From JAUIIK01 sp963709995 (lineage in GTDB: Bacteria; Chloroflexota; Chloroflexia; Thermomicrobiales; CFX8): a DNA stretch of 64,000 bases. A model generated the notes under the pieces. The model saw only the letters and a program-made list of their open reading frames with translations, did not search any database and was not told where the DNA came from. Below, one piece after another: positions 1 through 9,573 of this stretch. Position 1 is the stretch's first letter. Each line of letters opens with the position of its first letter. Position numbers and translations under genes: made by a program. The stretch is from assembly GCA_963709995.1 (NCBI GenBank), contig CAVPYN010000017.1:1-64000 (forward strand). The letters are read 5' to 3'.

Positions 1-726
1 GAGCGCTTCCGCAGCTTCCTGGGCCGCGGCATCTTCGATGATCTCGGCAACGATGAGCGCGCGCACTGCCTCGGCCGCCGCGATCGCCCGAATCTCCGCC
101 GCGGCTTCGACGACTTCTTCGGCCTGACGAATGGCTTCGGCAGCGACCTCATCGGCAGCCTCAACGGTGATCAGAGCATCGAGCAATGCTGCCCCCTTGA
201 CCGCCTCGGCAAGCTCAATCGTCGCCTCGGCATCCATGATCGCGTCAAGTTCGGCCCCGACCATGAGAATCGCTTCAGGTGTGAGGAATCCTTGTACGAT
301 CGGATACCCGCCTGCATTTCGGACGGCGTGCTTCAGACCTCGCGCCCAGGCATGCTCGATAAGCAGATACAGCGCAGACGTTCCCGGATCCAGTCTTTCG
401 CCCGCAGCGGCGACATCCGCTGGTGTCAAGCCGATCCCGACCGCATGGAGGTCATCCGCTTCGAGCTCGGCCGAGCCAGCGCTGTCTTCCATCCCTAACA
501 GGGCACGCACGGCAACGCCTATCTCGGCAACTTCGTCCCTGCCGAAGTCACTCGCCTCGATTGCCGTAAGGTCGCCATTCTCTTCTTTCGCCACGAAAAG
601 CGCGTCAATGAGCCGGATGACGCCGCGACTCAGCACTGCATCGAGTTCACGAGCGATTTCGCCCTGAAATCGCTCGTTGTCCTCGAATCCAATTACGACC
701 AACTGTATTGGTCCGAACTCTGCCAT
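1..726 (-). CDS. DUF6325 family protein, C-terminus off the left edge
   Basis: The reading frame starts at an ATG at 726 on the minus strand after a GGAAAGAGA ribosome-binding site and stays open to the first base of the window, so the C-terminus is missing. The N-terminus (MAEFGPIQLVVIGFEDNERF) and the next 100 residues resemble DUF6325/DUF1269-like proteins of unknown function. After about residue 150 the protein turns into a long Ala/Glu/Val-rich stretch that should form an extended helix or coiled coil, which is longer than the usual short C-terminal tail of this family. It is followed on the same strand, upstream in position, by the LURP-one-related gene. Function is unknown; such proteins are often next to SHOCT or holin-like membrane genes, as here. 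Confidence 0.75.
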   Translation of the reverse strand, partial: MAEFGPIQLVVIGFEDNERFQGEIARELDAVLSRGVIRLIDALFVAKEENGDLTAIEASDFGRDEVAEIGVAVRALLGMEDSAGSAELEADDLHAVGIGLTPADVAAAGERLDPGTSALYLLIEHAWARGLKHAVRNAGGYPIVQGFLTPEAILMVGAELDAIMDAEATIELAEAVKGAALLDALITVEAADEVAAEAIRQAEEVVEAAAEIRAIAAAEAVRALIVAEIIEDAAAQEAAEAL

Positions 727-776
727 ATTGATTTCTCTTTCCTACGTCCCTAAACCGAGAAGACATTTGGCCGGCG

Positions 777-1346
777 TTATGTTGCCGTGGACATCGCATC
801 GATACAGACGGTTACTGCGAGAATCAGGAGATCATCCTGACCCGGCGCAATTTCAACACCGTATGTGTCGCGAACCCGAAACCACTTCTTGGATATCGTC
901 GCAACGGCCTGCCCGCCGCGTTCCATCGTGTATTCGTGATGCAAGATGTTTCCTTGCGTATTAAGATCTTCACCACCCGGAATGTTCACCGAGTATCGAT
1001 CACGAACTGGGGTGACCATCGCTTGTTTAACGATGGCGGCGGGCGATCCTCCTTTGTAGATCGTCATCGTGTCGCGGACCCGCGCGACCTTTTCCTGGAT
1101 ACGGTAGATCTCGTTGCCCCGCATATCCTTGAAGAGCAACGTGTCGCGGACGCGTAGCGCCTTCCCGTCTACCCAGAACGCGCGATTCCCCGGCGTCGTT
1201 TCAATGTAGAAGTCATCGCCGAACGAAAGGAGTCGTTCTTTCATCCGGTAACGATCTCGTCCCCCTAAAGTTGTTGCTGGCGCCTCCTGTGCGGCCGGGG
1301 TCGCGGCTACCTGTCCAGTGCGCCTGATACCGAGCCCTCTAGGCAT
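777..1346 (-). CDS. LURP-one-related (LOR/tubby-like) protein
   Basis: 189 residues starting at ATG 1346 behind AGAAGGA. From about residue 35 the protein has the repeating beta-strand pattern of the LURP-one-related fold: MKERLLSFGDDFYIE, then several VRDT-containing strands. This fold is shared with tubby and phospholipid scramblase C-terminal domains. Bacterial members are uncharacterised and may bind membranes or phospholipids. The first 34 residues are Ala/Arg/Gly-rich and look disordered; a start at the internal Met at residue 35 would give the family's usual length of about 155. It lies 50 bp upstream of the DUF6325 gene on the same strand and probably shares its transcript. Confidence 0.82.
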   Translation of the reverse strand: MPRGLGIRRTGQVAATPAAQEAPATTLGGRDRYRMKERLLSFGDDFYIETTPGNRAFWVDGKALRVRDTLLFKDMRGNEIYRIQEKVARVRDTMTIYKGGSPAAIVKQAMVTPVRDRYSVNIPGGEDLNTQGNILHHEYTMERGGQAVATISKKWFRVRDTYGVEIAPGQDDLLILAVTVCIDAMSTAT

Positions 1347-1505
1347 AGTTTTTCCTTCTCTCTGGTTTCAACAGGCGAAATCTCGCCACATTAGCAATCA
1401 ACTGAAGTATTCCACCCAGACAGCTTCAGTGCTGTCTGATGCGCTCTGTTGCTGTGCGCACTTCGCTGGCTTCCGCCAGGCTCCGTAGGGCCAATTCGTC
1501 AGCAG

Positions 1506-1922
1506 TTACTCTGACTGCTCTTCGCTCGCGGTTACGGCGATGTTCAGAACGAACGAGATTATGCTGACCACGATGCCGCCAAGCAGTGCGGGAATCAAGC
1601 CATCGACCGTGAATCCGACATCGAGCCAGTGCTCGGCGATCCACGCCGACAGCCAGAGGGTGAAGCCATTGATGACGATCAGAAAGAGCCCCATCGTAAG
1701 AACGACGAGACCGCATGACAGCAGCACAAGAATAGGTCGAACAAGCGCGTTAACGAGGCCAAGTACCGCCGACACGATAAGAACCACTACAAATCCATCA
1801 CTGTCGGTAATATCGATACCCGGCATCAACCATGCCGTTCCGGCAAGGGCGACTGCGGTAACAAGCCAGCGGACGACGAACGCGGGCACTGGTAACTTGA
1901 TCAAGGGAGGTGAACCCTTCAC
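1506..1922 (-). CDS. phage holin family 4 (four-helix) membrane protein
   Basis: 138 residues with four hydrophobic segments (about residues 14-35, 44-70, 73-95 and 108-130). The motif around ALVRPILVLLSCGLVVLTMGL is typical of the PF04020 'phage holin family 4_2' membrane proteins. Despite the name these are widespread chromosomal proteins of unknown function and there is no phage context here. Start ATG 1922 follows AAGGG. The family usually has about 110-120 residues, so the length fits. Confidence 0.85.
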   Translation of the reverse strand: MKGSPPLIKLPVPAFVVRWLVTAVALAGTAWLMPGIDITDSDGFVVVLIVSAVLGLVNALVRPILVLLSCGLVVLTMGLFLIVINGFTLWLSAWIAEHWLDVGFTVDGLIPALLGGIVVSIISFVLNIAVTASEEQSE

Positions 1923-2293
1923 TATGGCGGCAGTCGCTGAAACCGAATCCGGTCCAGATCGCTAGCCATGCCGGTTAACTATCTACGCAATCAACGTCAA
2001 CCTGTGGCGCATGCGCCACCCATCGCTTATATCCTAGTCTGATTCGAGTTTCGCCTATCAACGCCTACATCACCGGGCTCTATCACCTGAGGCCGATTCT
2101 CGTCGGTGTTCTGGGATCTGACACTGATTCAGGTCACAGTTCACCCACTGGACTCGGAAAGTTCGATGTTTCGGAACGCACGTAGTGCCTTACTGTAGCC
2201 TTTTCCATCCAGACGCACTATGATCCGTTATCAGATGCTTGAGCAAACATGGCCAGGCCTGACCGCGACCCGATGTGCTGAAGGAAGATCCTC
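1923..2293. other. intergenic stretch, nothing recognised
   Basis: 371 bp between the holin-like gene and a doubtful small ORF. The short frames in either direction lack conserved motifs. I see no hairpin with a U-run and no RNA gene. Confidence 0.5.
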
Positions 2294-2479
2294 ATGATCT
2301 CTGTAATCCTCACTGTCGTCGCCCAGGCCGGCATCGTTGCTTTCGTCGCGGCAAGCACGATTCCGGGAGCACCCGGATTCCTGTTAGAACGGTGTCTTTT
2401 GCCCTGGAAAGCATCGCGATTGGATGGCAGATTGCGACCGGTCGGGAAGCATCCGCCCGTAAGGTTCTTTGAGTTGTGA
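2294..2479 (+). CDS. small ORF with a possible membrane segment, doubtful
   Basis: 61 residues from ATG 2294. A strong Shine-Dalgarno AAGGAAG ends seven bases before the ATG, and residues 1-28 are a plausible transmembrane or signal segment. The rest shows no recognisable family. The stop is UGA (2477-2479). The same frame continues without another stop to 2656, giving a second hydrophobic stretch (LSALVATLTPLMISFLAAPE), so the region could also be a decayed or longer membrane protein. No redox cysteine context surrounds this UGA, so I do not claim readthrough. Function unknown. Confidence 0.3.
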   Translation: MISVILTVVAQAGIVAFVAASTIPGAPGFLLERCLLPWKASRLDGRLRPVGKHPPVRFFEL

Positions 2480-2776
2480 ACACAACACCGCAAACGGTCT
2501 CCGGTGATGCTCGTCGCAGGAACCAACTTCGGCTCAGAAGCGATCCTATCTGCATTGGTGGCAACGCTCACTCCCTTAATGATCAGCTTCCTAGCAGCCC
2601 CAGAAATCGGCAAGACTATTGGCGACAGTGCTGGCACGGCCGCGGCGCCGTCATGAAGAGCGTGCTGGGAGCATCGGATGTCCGATCTTAGATCAGGTGT
2701 TCACTGGTGCTTGATCCACGGACGTCCAAACGTAGCGACTTTCCAAGTACACCGTTCGCGTGCGAAATAGCCTTAG

Positions 2777-3550
2777 ATGCGATCCACCTTGAACGGACCT
2801 GTCTCACAACCACAACCGGCTCCAGATCCGACCCGAACCGGTTCTGGGAGTTCGACTCGCCGCGAGGCCTACATTACTGTGGGCGCGGGGCTGTGCCACA
2901 CCATTCTGTTTCTCTTAGCTACCTGGCTCATTAGCAGCGGGCCGGGGCCGCGAGCAAGTGACTCCCAGATAATCGAGTTCTACGAAAGAGGCGATCAGCG
3001 CCGCTTGTTGCTGTTCGGGCTGTATGTAATGCCATTTGCCGGGATCGCGTTTATCTGGTTTATCGTGGCTCTCCGCACGTGGATCTCTGAACATCTCTTA
3101 CGCGGGCACATGCTGATGTCCAACATCCAACTGGTAAGTGGAATCCTCTATGTTGGACTGTTCTTTACAGCGGGAGCGGCGGAGGGCGCGACATCGGCAA
3201 GCGTCCAGTTCACAGACGCTCCGATCGACCCGGTGCTGGCTCGGCAGTTCCCCCAATTTGGCTCGACGATCATTCTCATCTTCGCCATGCGCATGGCAGC
3301 CATGTTCGTCTTTTCGACATCAAGCATTGCGCGTTCCACTAAGGTTTTGCCATCGTGGTTTACCTATTCGGGCTACGTTGTAGGGTTGTTCCTCCTCCTG
3401 AGCGCGACATTCAGCAAATATCTGATTCTCGTCTTTCCGACCTGGTTGCTAGTACTCTGTATTCTCATGATGATCCGAGTGAGGCAGATTCCGGCAGACG
3501 GGATCATTCGTCCGGCGTCCAGCGGTAAAAACCAGCTGGACCTGGAATGA
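2777..3550 (+). CDS. conserved integral membrane protein, unknown function
   Basis: 257 residues. After a 35-residue Pro/Thr-rich cytoplasmic-looking N-terminus there are about six hydrophobic segments (around 35-55, 76-98, 110-128, 160-180, 193-213 and 217-235). A conserved-looking loop, FYERGDQRRLLLFGLYVMPFAG, is reminiscent of hypothetical membrane proteins in actinobacteria and Chloroflexota. The start at ATG 2777 has no strong ribosome-binding site, and an internal start is possible. It precedes another polytopic membrane protein on the same strand (3703), separated by 152 bp. Confidence 0.7.
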   Translation: MRSTLNGPVSQPQPAPDPTRTGSGSSTRREAYITVGAGLCHTILFLLATWLISSGPGPRASDSQIIEFYERGDQRRLLLFGLYVMPFAGIAFIWFIVALRTWISEHLLRGHMLMSNIQLVSGILYVGLFFTAGAAEGATSASVQFTDAPIDPVLARQFPQFGSTIILIFAMRMAAMFVFSTSSIARSTKVLPSWFTYSGYVVGLFLLLSATFSKYLILVFPTWLLVLCILMMIRVRQIPADGIIRPASSGKNQLDLE

Positions 3551-3702
3551 GTCTCGCATCCGAATGTGCCGTCACTCCGGGGTAACGGCTGTGCTAGAGT
3601 GGGCTCGCTTGCTGGTGAGGACGATTCCAGGAGCAGAAACACGAACCGCTTTTAGCCATCGCCTCTGGCAAGTTGTAGCCGCAGAATCGGGAGAGATACA
3701 CA

Positions 3703-4860
3703 GTGACGGATGCGACAAACCTGGCGGTGTTCGTCACCATCGTTGCGCTACGGATCGGCGTTCCTCTAGCCATTCCTCGCTATCCTTTGCCCAGCATCAT
3801 CGCCGCACTGATCATCGATGCAGCCGACCAGACGATCTTCCAGCTATTCACAACGCTAAACCTTGACGGCTACCAGTCCTACGACAAAGCGCTCGACATC
3901 TACTACCTGGCTATCGCCTACACGGCTACGATGCGCAACTGGGCGAACATTTATGGTTTCCGCGTTTCACGGTTCCTCTGGTATTACCGCCTTGTCGGGG
4001 TCACAGCTTTTGAGTTAACACAATGGCGGCCGCTGCTCCTCATCTTTCCAAACACGTTCGAATACTTCTTTATCTGGTACGAAGCAGTCCGAACGCGCTG
4101 GAATCCAGTTCGGATGGCGCACAAGACAATCCTCATCGCCGCGGCGCTTATCTGGATCTTCATCAAGTTGCCCCAGGAATACTGGATTCACATTGCCCAG
4201 CTGGATACAACCGACTTCATCAAGGAGGACATTCTCGGAGTCTCAGTCGACACGTCATGGGGGGATGCGATTAGTCAGAACCTGTGGGTGATTCCGGTTC
4301 TCGCGATCGTCATCGGCGGCCTGGTGATTGCTTTCCGCAAGCTATGGCCCAAGCTGCCGCCAGCGGACTGGCGCTTCACCATGGACGCCAATGAACATGC
4401 GGATCTCAATGACCAACCGGCAGATGCACCGGTCCACAGGCGCTTAGATCTGCATGTAGTTTTCGAGAAGATCGTGCTCATCGGCCTTATCGCGATTATC
4501 TTCGCCAACATCCTTCCGGGTGTAGGTTCGAACGTCTTCAGAGTTGCGCTCGCCGTCGCCGTGATCGTCACCGCGAACACGGTCATAAGCACGTGGCTGG
4601 CCCGCCGGGGACGCACCTGGTCGACCGTCGCGACGCAGTTCGGTGCTACAGCCCTTATCAACCTGGTCATTGCTCTCTTGTGGATAGCCCTGGTCAACGA
4701 TGAGCAGGACGCAGAGGCGTCGATTCGCGTGCTCATCTTCTTCGTGCTGATCCTTAGCCTGATCATAACGTTCTATGACCGTTACCGCCCGATATACGAG
4801 CAACGAGTCGCCTTAGCGTCGAACAATCGTGGCGTCGATTCCCTGGAAGAAACTAAATGA
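3703..4860 (+). CDS. polytopic membrane protein, unknown function
   Basis: 385 residues from a GTG at 3703 behind GGGAGAG. About eight hydrophobic segments are visible, with Trp/Tyr-rich loops (YYLAIAYTATMRNWANIYGF; RFLWYYRLVGVTAFEL). A hydrophilic loop lies around residues 215-250, and a charged C-terminus ends in SLEETK. No catalytic motif or transporter signature can be assigned. It sits downstream of another membrane protein of unknown function. A role in lipid or carotenoid-like membrane metabolism cannot be read from the sequence. Confidence 0.72.
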   Translation: MTDATNLAVFVTIVALRIGVPLAIPRYPLPSIIAALIIDAADQTIFQLFTTLNLDGYQSYDKALDIYYLAIAYTATMRNWANIYGFRVSRFLWYYRLVGVTAFELTQWRPLLLIFPNTFEYFFIWYEAVRTRWNPVRMAHKTILIAAALIWIFIKLPQEYWIHIAQLDTTDFIKEDILGVSVDTSWGDAISQNLWVIPVLAIVIGGLVIAFRKLWPKLPPADWRFTMDANEHADLNDQPADAPVHRRLDLHVVFEKIVLIGLIAIIFANILPGVGSNVFRVALAVAVIVTANTVISTWLARRGRTWSTVATQFGATALINLVIALLWIALVNDEQDAEASIRVLIFFVLILSLIITFYDRYRPIYEQRVALASNNRGVDSLEETK

Positions 4861-5202
4861 GAATGCTGCAGGCTTTGGAGGCCACCGCTTAGGGATTGGT
4901 TGAGACCACAGCGAGCAGCGTTTACGTTTCGATCGCTACGCCCCTGTTATCGGGAGCGCGCATCGAAAGACAGCCGGCTTCGGGTGCAAGGACCGCGTTC
5001 TACTACTTGGGTTTCTCGACCAGGACCAGCAGCCGCGAGTCGGAAGTACGGTTCTACTCGTCGAAATCGTGATGGTCCTCTGGTATGACTCTATCACTGC
5101 AAAGTCGCTGATAGCGTATTCTATTCATTACCTGCAAACGGTTGAACAGCCAGCAGATGTTCCAGTGTTCTGAAAGAAAATCATGGGAAAGGATTCCGTG
5201 CC
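4861..5202 (+). other. intergenic stretch, nothing recognised
   Basis: 342 bp between the membrane protein and the DUF2252 gene. Only short arginine-rich frames that look non-coding are present, and no RNA gene or terminator is evident. An SD-like AAAGGA at 5187-5192 belongs to the next gene. Confidence 0.5.
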
Positions 5203-6652
5203 TTGTCGAACTCAAGAAGTGCAACACCAACAGAACGCAGAGCGAGTGGCAAAGAACTTCGCAAGAAGGTGCCTCGCACCTCTCATGCGAAATGGTCCCG
5301 GCCCTCGGGCCGGCCCAGTCCAGTCCAACTCCTCTCCGAGCAAGACCAATCCCGTCTGGAGTGGCTCGTCCCATTCCGGCATCAACGCATGTCTGAATCG
5401 GCCTTTGCCTTCTACCGCGGGAGCGCCAGGATCATGGCCTCCGATCTTTCATCCACACCGGTCACCGGTCTGGAAGCGCAGATCTGCGGAGACGCCCATC
5501 TCGCAAACTTTGGCCTCTACGGGTCTCCCGAACGCGACCTTGTCTTCGATCTCAACGACTTTGATGAAACATTACGCGGCCCGTGGGAATGGGATCTCAA
5601 GCGCCTCGCGGCGAGCTTCGCGATTGCGGCAAGACACAACGGCTTCAAGCAGGCTGATATAGACGCGTCGGTCCAAAGCAGCGTTCGCGGATATCGCGAC
5701 ACCATGGCCAACCTGACCGGCAGGCCGATCCTGGAGATCTGGTACATGCACGTACGGGCCGAAGACATCGCACCCTTCATGGCACACGAATTCAATTTGA
5801 ACGCGAAGCGTGAAAAGGAGATTGCGAAACAAACGAGCAAGCGATTCGCGAAAGCCAGGTCTCGCGACAGCCATCAAGCGCTCTCCAAACTCGCGGTAGA
5901 GGTGGACGGCGAGTATCAGTTCATTTCAGATCCGCCCTTTGTAGTTCCTATTTCCGATCTCCTGGCAGAGCGGCATCCGGATGAAGTTCGAGCAGCGGTG
6001 AGCGACGCTTTCGAATCCTACAAGTCATCACTCCCAGATTCGCGTCGATACTTGATAGAGCGATACGATCTGAAACACGTTGCTCTGAAAGTCGTCGGCG
6101 TTGGCAGCGTCGGCACACGGTGCTACATAGCCCTGTTTGTTGGACATTACGCTCAGGACCCGCTCATTCTGCAGGTGAAGGAGGCCGGGCGAGTCCGTCC
6201 TTGCAGAGTTCCTGGGTCCAAGTCCATACGACAATCAGGGCCAGCGAGTGGTTGTTGGACAACGCATGATGCAAACAGTGAGCGACACCTTCCTCGGCTG
6301 GGCACATGTTGTTGCACCGGACGGCAAACGGGACTTCTACTGGCGGCAACTTCGCGACATGAAGCTGTCAGCCCCCATCGAAGAGTACGAGCCGTTCGGG
6401 ATGAATGGTTACGCTCGGCTCTGCGGGCATACCCTGGCTCACGCTCATGCTCGGACAGGGGATCCGGCTTCGATTTCGGGATACATGGGCTCTAGCGAAA
6501 CCTTCATTAATGCGCTAACGGAGTTTGCGAACGCATACGCGGACCAAAACGATCGAGATTATGCAGAATTCATGAAGGCTGTGAATTCAGGGCAAACAGA
6601 AACGAACGACGGGCGGGGGATTGGCCGCGCGACCGTTCCAGCAGCACAATAG
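5203..6652 (+). pseudogene. DUF2252 family protein, single-base frameshift
   Basis: The first frame (TTG 5203, SD AAAGGA) encodes a DUF2252 protein with the signature ICGDAHLANFGLYGSPERDL (about residue 92 on) followed by FDLNDFDETLRGPWEWDLKR. This kinase-like family is related in fold to aminoglycoside phosphotransferases. The frame breaks after LILQVKEA. In the +1 frame the protein resumes as GESVLAEFLGP and continues (GQRMMQTVSDTFLGWA, MNGYARLCGHTLAHAHARTGDP) to the TAG at 6652. Removing one G from GGG at 6187-6189 restores a full-length protein of about 483 residues. It is either a sequencing error or a recent inactivation. Function of the family is not established. Confidence 0.85.
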
Positions 6653-6660
6653 AGCGCGCG

Positions 6661-6696
6661 ACAAGGTGGCGGGTGGACATCCATCCGCCACCTTGT
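6661..6696. terminator. strong bidirectional terminator-like hairpin
   Basis: ACAAGGTGGCGG pairs perfectly with CCGCCACCTTGT, and inner GTGG/CCAT pairs close a four-base ACAT loop. It lies between the convergent DUF2252 gene (ends 6652) and DUF4203 gene (ends 6733). The plus-strand 3' flank has only a weak T-rich tract (TTGTTC). Confidence 0.7.
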
Positions 6697-6732
6697 TCAG
6701 TCACCCCACGTAGCAACAAGACGCCACGGATT

Positions 6733-7383
6733 CTAGGCCGGAGCGGTTGCGGTCGGGTCAACGCGTGTCCAGCGATCCTCAGGCAGTCTGACGGAAGCGA
6801 TCGACTGAAGTTGGCCGATGATTCCGGCAATCGACAGCATGATCAATGCCAGAACCCAGAACCAGCTTTCGTCGATTGCTGCGGTCACCGTGCCATAGCT
6901 CAGATGCTCGCGATCGATCACATTGAAGATTAGCATCACGCCCGCGATGGCCCAGGTCGCGCCAGCAATCGCGCTGTTGATGATCACCATGATGACAGGC
7001 AGCCAGAAGATCACGGCAATGATCAGCATTGCAACCCCGGCGAGAATCGCCGCTACGGCGATCGCGAAGTTGGAGTCGACATTTATCGCCCGCATGAACC
7101 CGGCGCCGATAACCCCGCCAATATAGGCGGCCCCGAGCAGCGCGCCGACGTACCAGAACAAGTAGGAGAGAACAGCGAACACGAGGCCGATGAAGAAGCC
7201 GATCACCAATCCGGTTGCGGTTGCGAACAAGCCTTCATCAAAGATCCAGTACATCAAACCGACGCCGATGCTGAGCCCGGCGAAAAATCCGAGGAATGGC
7301 AGCAAGATAAACCACAACCGCAGACCGGCGAAGCCAATCGCCAAACCGATCGCCAGCAGTATCGTCCCGAAAAGAATGTCCAT
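6733..7383 (-). CDS. DUF4203 (TM7S3/TM198-like) membrane protein
   Basis: 216 residues with about seven hydrophobic segments and glycine-zipper spacing (GLAIGFAGLRLW, FLGFFAGLSIG, IGGVIGAGFM). This matches the PF13886 TM7S3/TM198-like family, whose bacterial members are uncharacterised. The last 25 residues (RLPEDRWTRVDPTATAPA) are hydrophilic. Start ATG 7383 is within a short unstructured leader. Transcription converges with DUF2252 and a strong hairpin separates the two. Confidence 0.75.
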   Translation of the reverse strand: MDILFGTILLAIGLAIGFAGLRLWFILLPFLGFFAGLSIGVGLMYWIFDEGLFATATGLVIGFFIGLVFAVLSYLFWYVGALLGAAYIGGVIGAGFMRAINVDSNFAIAVAAILAGVAMLIIAVIFWLPVIMVIINSAIAGATWAIAGVMLIFNVIDREHLSYGTVTAAIDESWFWVLALIMLSIAGIIGQLQSIASVRLPEDRWTRVDPTATAPA

Positions 7384-7809
7384 CTATCGTTTGCCCCTTC
7401 ACTCTCGAACGCAACACACAGCCCCGGCACTGTTCGCAAACTTGAGCCTGGATGAGCACACACGTCAAGATTGTCTGTAATCACCCATCAAGGACTGTAG
7501 CGGAATCGCCACCCGACCTCAAGCTTACGCCGCCAGCCTTCCCTTTACATTCAGTCCTTGATTTCGCAGCGTCCAATCGTCCAGACACCTGATCGGCTAG
7601 AGCAAACACAACGACGTTTGCTATTACTGTCGAACGAATCCGCAAGCAGTCGTTAGTACCAGCGATGTCCTGACATCATTTCTGCGTACCCTCCGATGAT
7701 AAGTGTTTCGGAGTTGTAACGGCTGGCTTCAAGGCGTTATGCGATTGTCACAGGCTCCGACGTAACCTGTTCATAGGGCTACCGTGCGGTATGTCAGGAG
7801 AAACTGGGC
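7384..7809. other. intergenic region between divergent genes
   Basis: 426 bp between the DUF4203 gene (minus) and the acs-pdh-acp operon (plus). It must hold the promoters of both. I could not pick a convincing -35/-10 pair and I see no riboswitch-like architecture. Confidence 0.5.
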
Positions 7810-9573
7810 ATGGCTAACACGATCGAATCAGGGGTCATTCAGAAACGACGCGGCGAATGGACAGTCGAGCCTAATCTGGTCGACTATGAACGCGAGCGCA
7901 GTGATTTCTCGTGGAAGGCTGCCGGCTCAGCCCTCTCGGGGCGACCCGACGGCGGACTCAATATCGCCTTCGAAGCGGTGGATCGTCATGCCGCCAGTGA
8001 CCGTTCCGATCACGTCGCCCTGCGCTGGATCTCCAGAATAGGCGACATTCAGGAGTTTACCTATGCGGATCTGAGCAGGCAGAGCAATCGCGTCGCCAAC
8101 GTCCTCCGAGACATTGGAGTGAGGAAGGGCGATCGGGTCTTTACCCTGCTTGGGCGTGTTCCAGAGCTCTATTTGACGGCCATCGGAACCTGGAAGGCCG
8201 GTGGAGTGTTCTGCCCACTGTTTTCGGCGTTCGGTCCCGAGCCAATTCTGCAGCGTCTCTCGCGCGGCGATGGCAAAGTGCTCGTGACAACCGACCGCCT
8301 CTACCGGCGTCGGGTCGCCGGCATTCGCGGCAGGCTCCCGGATATGGAGCATGTGCTCCTTGTGGACGGGGATTCTGAGGAACCAAACGTTCACAGCTTC
8401 CATAGCCTGGTTGATGCCTCGGGCGACGCAGCCGACATCGAACATACCCAACCCGATGATATGGCGCTGCTGCACTTCACGAGCGGAACAACAGGAATGC
8501 CCAAAGGCGCGGTTCATGTCCACCAAGCGGTGCTAAGCCACTACATCACCAGCAAATATGCGCTCGAACTGCATGAAGACGACGTGTTCTGGTGCACGGC
8601 GGATCCAGGCTGGGTAACCGGCACGTCATACGGAATCATCGCTCCGCTTACCCATGGACTCACCAACATCATTGACGAGGGGGAATTCGACGCCGAACGT
8701 TGGTATCAGATCCTGCAGGACCAGAAGGTGTCGGTCTGGTACACAGCGCCAACCGCCGTCCGGATGCTGATGAAGGCCGGTTCTGACTTACCTCGACAAT
8801 ATGATCTCTCAAACCTCCGGTTTATCGCCAGCGTCGGCGAACCGCTCAACCCTGAAGCAGTCGTCTGGGGCGAAAGGGCGCTGGGACATCCGATCCACGA
8901 CAACTGGTGGCAGACGGAAACCGGCGGAATCATGATCGCGAACTATCTTGCGACGGACATCCGCCCCGGTTCGATGGGGCTGCCACTTCCGGGAATCGTC
9001 GCCGGAATCGTCGAGCGAACCGCCAGTGGAACGGTCAAAGAGGTCGTTGACGGCGAAGAAGGGGAGTTGGCCCTCCGTCCTGGATGGCCATCGATGTTTC
9101 GCGGTTATCTCCATGACGAAGAGCGTTACAAGCAGTGTTTCGCTGATGGCTGGTACATGACCGGTGACCTCGCGCGTCGCGACGCCGCCGGATACTACTG
9201 GTTCGTGGGCCGGGCCGACGACATGATCAAGTCGGCCGGTCATCTTGTCGGACCGTTCGAGGTTGAAAGCGCGCTGATCGAACACCCCGCGGTTGCAGAA
9301 GCTGCGGTAATCGGTAAACCAGATCCGGTAGCCGGGGAAATCGTCAAGGCGTTCGTCACGCTCTATCCCGGAGTCGATCCAACAGAGGAGCTACGCCGGG
9401 ACCTCCTCGGGTTCTCGCGCAAACGACTTGGGCCGGCAGTCGCCCCCAGGGAGATTGAGATTGTGGATTCGCTCCCACGAACCCGCAGCGGAAAGATCAT
9501 GCGCAGGCTACTCAAGGCACGAGAGCTGGGGCTTCCCGAAGGCGACACCTCTACCCTGGAAAGGATGCAATGA
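7810..9573 (+). CDS. acsA: AMP-forming acetyl-CoA synthetase (acetate-CoA ligase)
   Basis: 587 residues of the ANL superfamily, activating acetate or a short acyl acid with ATP and CoA. The P-loop-like motif SGTTGMPKG starts at residue 225. The substrate-site motif WWQTETGG and the hinge/A8 region (GWYMTGDLARRDAAGYYWFVGR) are present. The catalytic lysine is K562 in RTRSGKIMRR, the residue that protein acetyltransferases modify in this family. Start ATG 7810 follows AGGAG. The stop codon overlaps the next gene's start, making it the first gene of a five-gene operon with a pyruvate-type dehydrogenase and an acyl carrier protein. Exact acyl substrate (acetate versus propionate) is inferred from similarity. 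Confidence 0.88.
   Translation: MANTIESGVIQKRRGEWTVEPNLVDYERERSDFSWKAAGSALSGRPDGGLNIAFEAVDRHAASDRSDHVALRWISRIGDIQEFTYADLSRQSNRVANVLRDIGVRKGDRVFTLLGRVPELYLTAIGTWKAGGVFCPLFSAFGPEPILQRLSRGDGKVLVTTDRLYRRRVAGIRGRLPDMEHVLLVDGDSEEPNVHSFHSLVDASGDAADIEHTQPDDMALLHFTSGTTGMPKGAVHVHQAVLSHYITSKYALELHEDDVFWCTADPGWVTGTSYGIIAPLTHGLTNIIDEGEFDAERWYQILQDQKVSVWYTAPTAVRMLMKAGSDLPRQYDLSNLRFIASVGEPLNPEAVVWGERALGHPIHDNWWQTETGGIMIANYLATDIRPGSMGLPLPGIVAGIVERTASGTVKEVVDGEEGELALRPGWPSMFRGYLHDEERYKQCFADGWYMTGDLARRDAAGYYWFVGRADDMIKSAGHLVGPFEVESALIEHPAVAEAAVIGKPDPVAGEIVKAFVTLYPGVDPTEELRRDLLGFSRKRLGPAVAPREIEIVDSLPRTRSGKIMRRLLKARELGLPEGDTSTLERMQ

Noticed and set aside
131..667. 178-codon Ser/Ala-rich ORF on the plus strand
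   Set aside because: It is the antisense shadow of the DUF6325 gene; composition is that of a reverse-complemented Ala/Glu helix and no family matches.
1506..1922. Holin-like gene as evidence of a prophage
   Set aside because: This family is chromosomal in many bacteria, and no other phage genes are present.
2477..2479. Selenocysteine at the UGA of the small 2.3-kb ORF
   Set aside because: No Cys-rich or redox context, no convincing SECIS stem, and no recognisable protein family.
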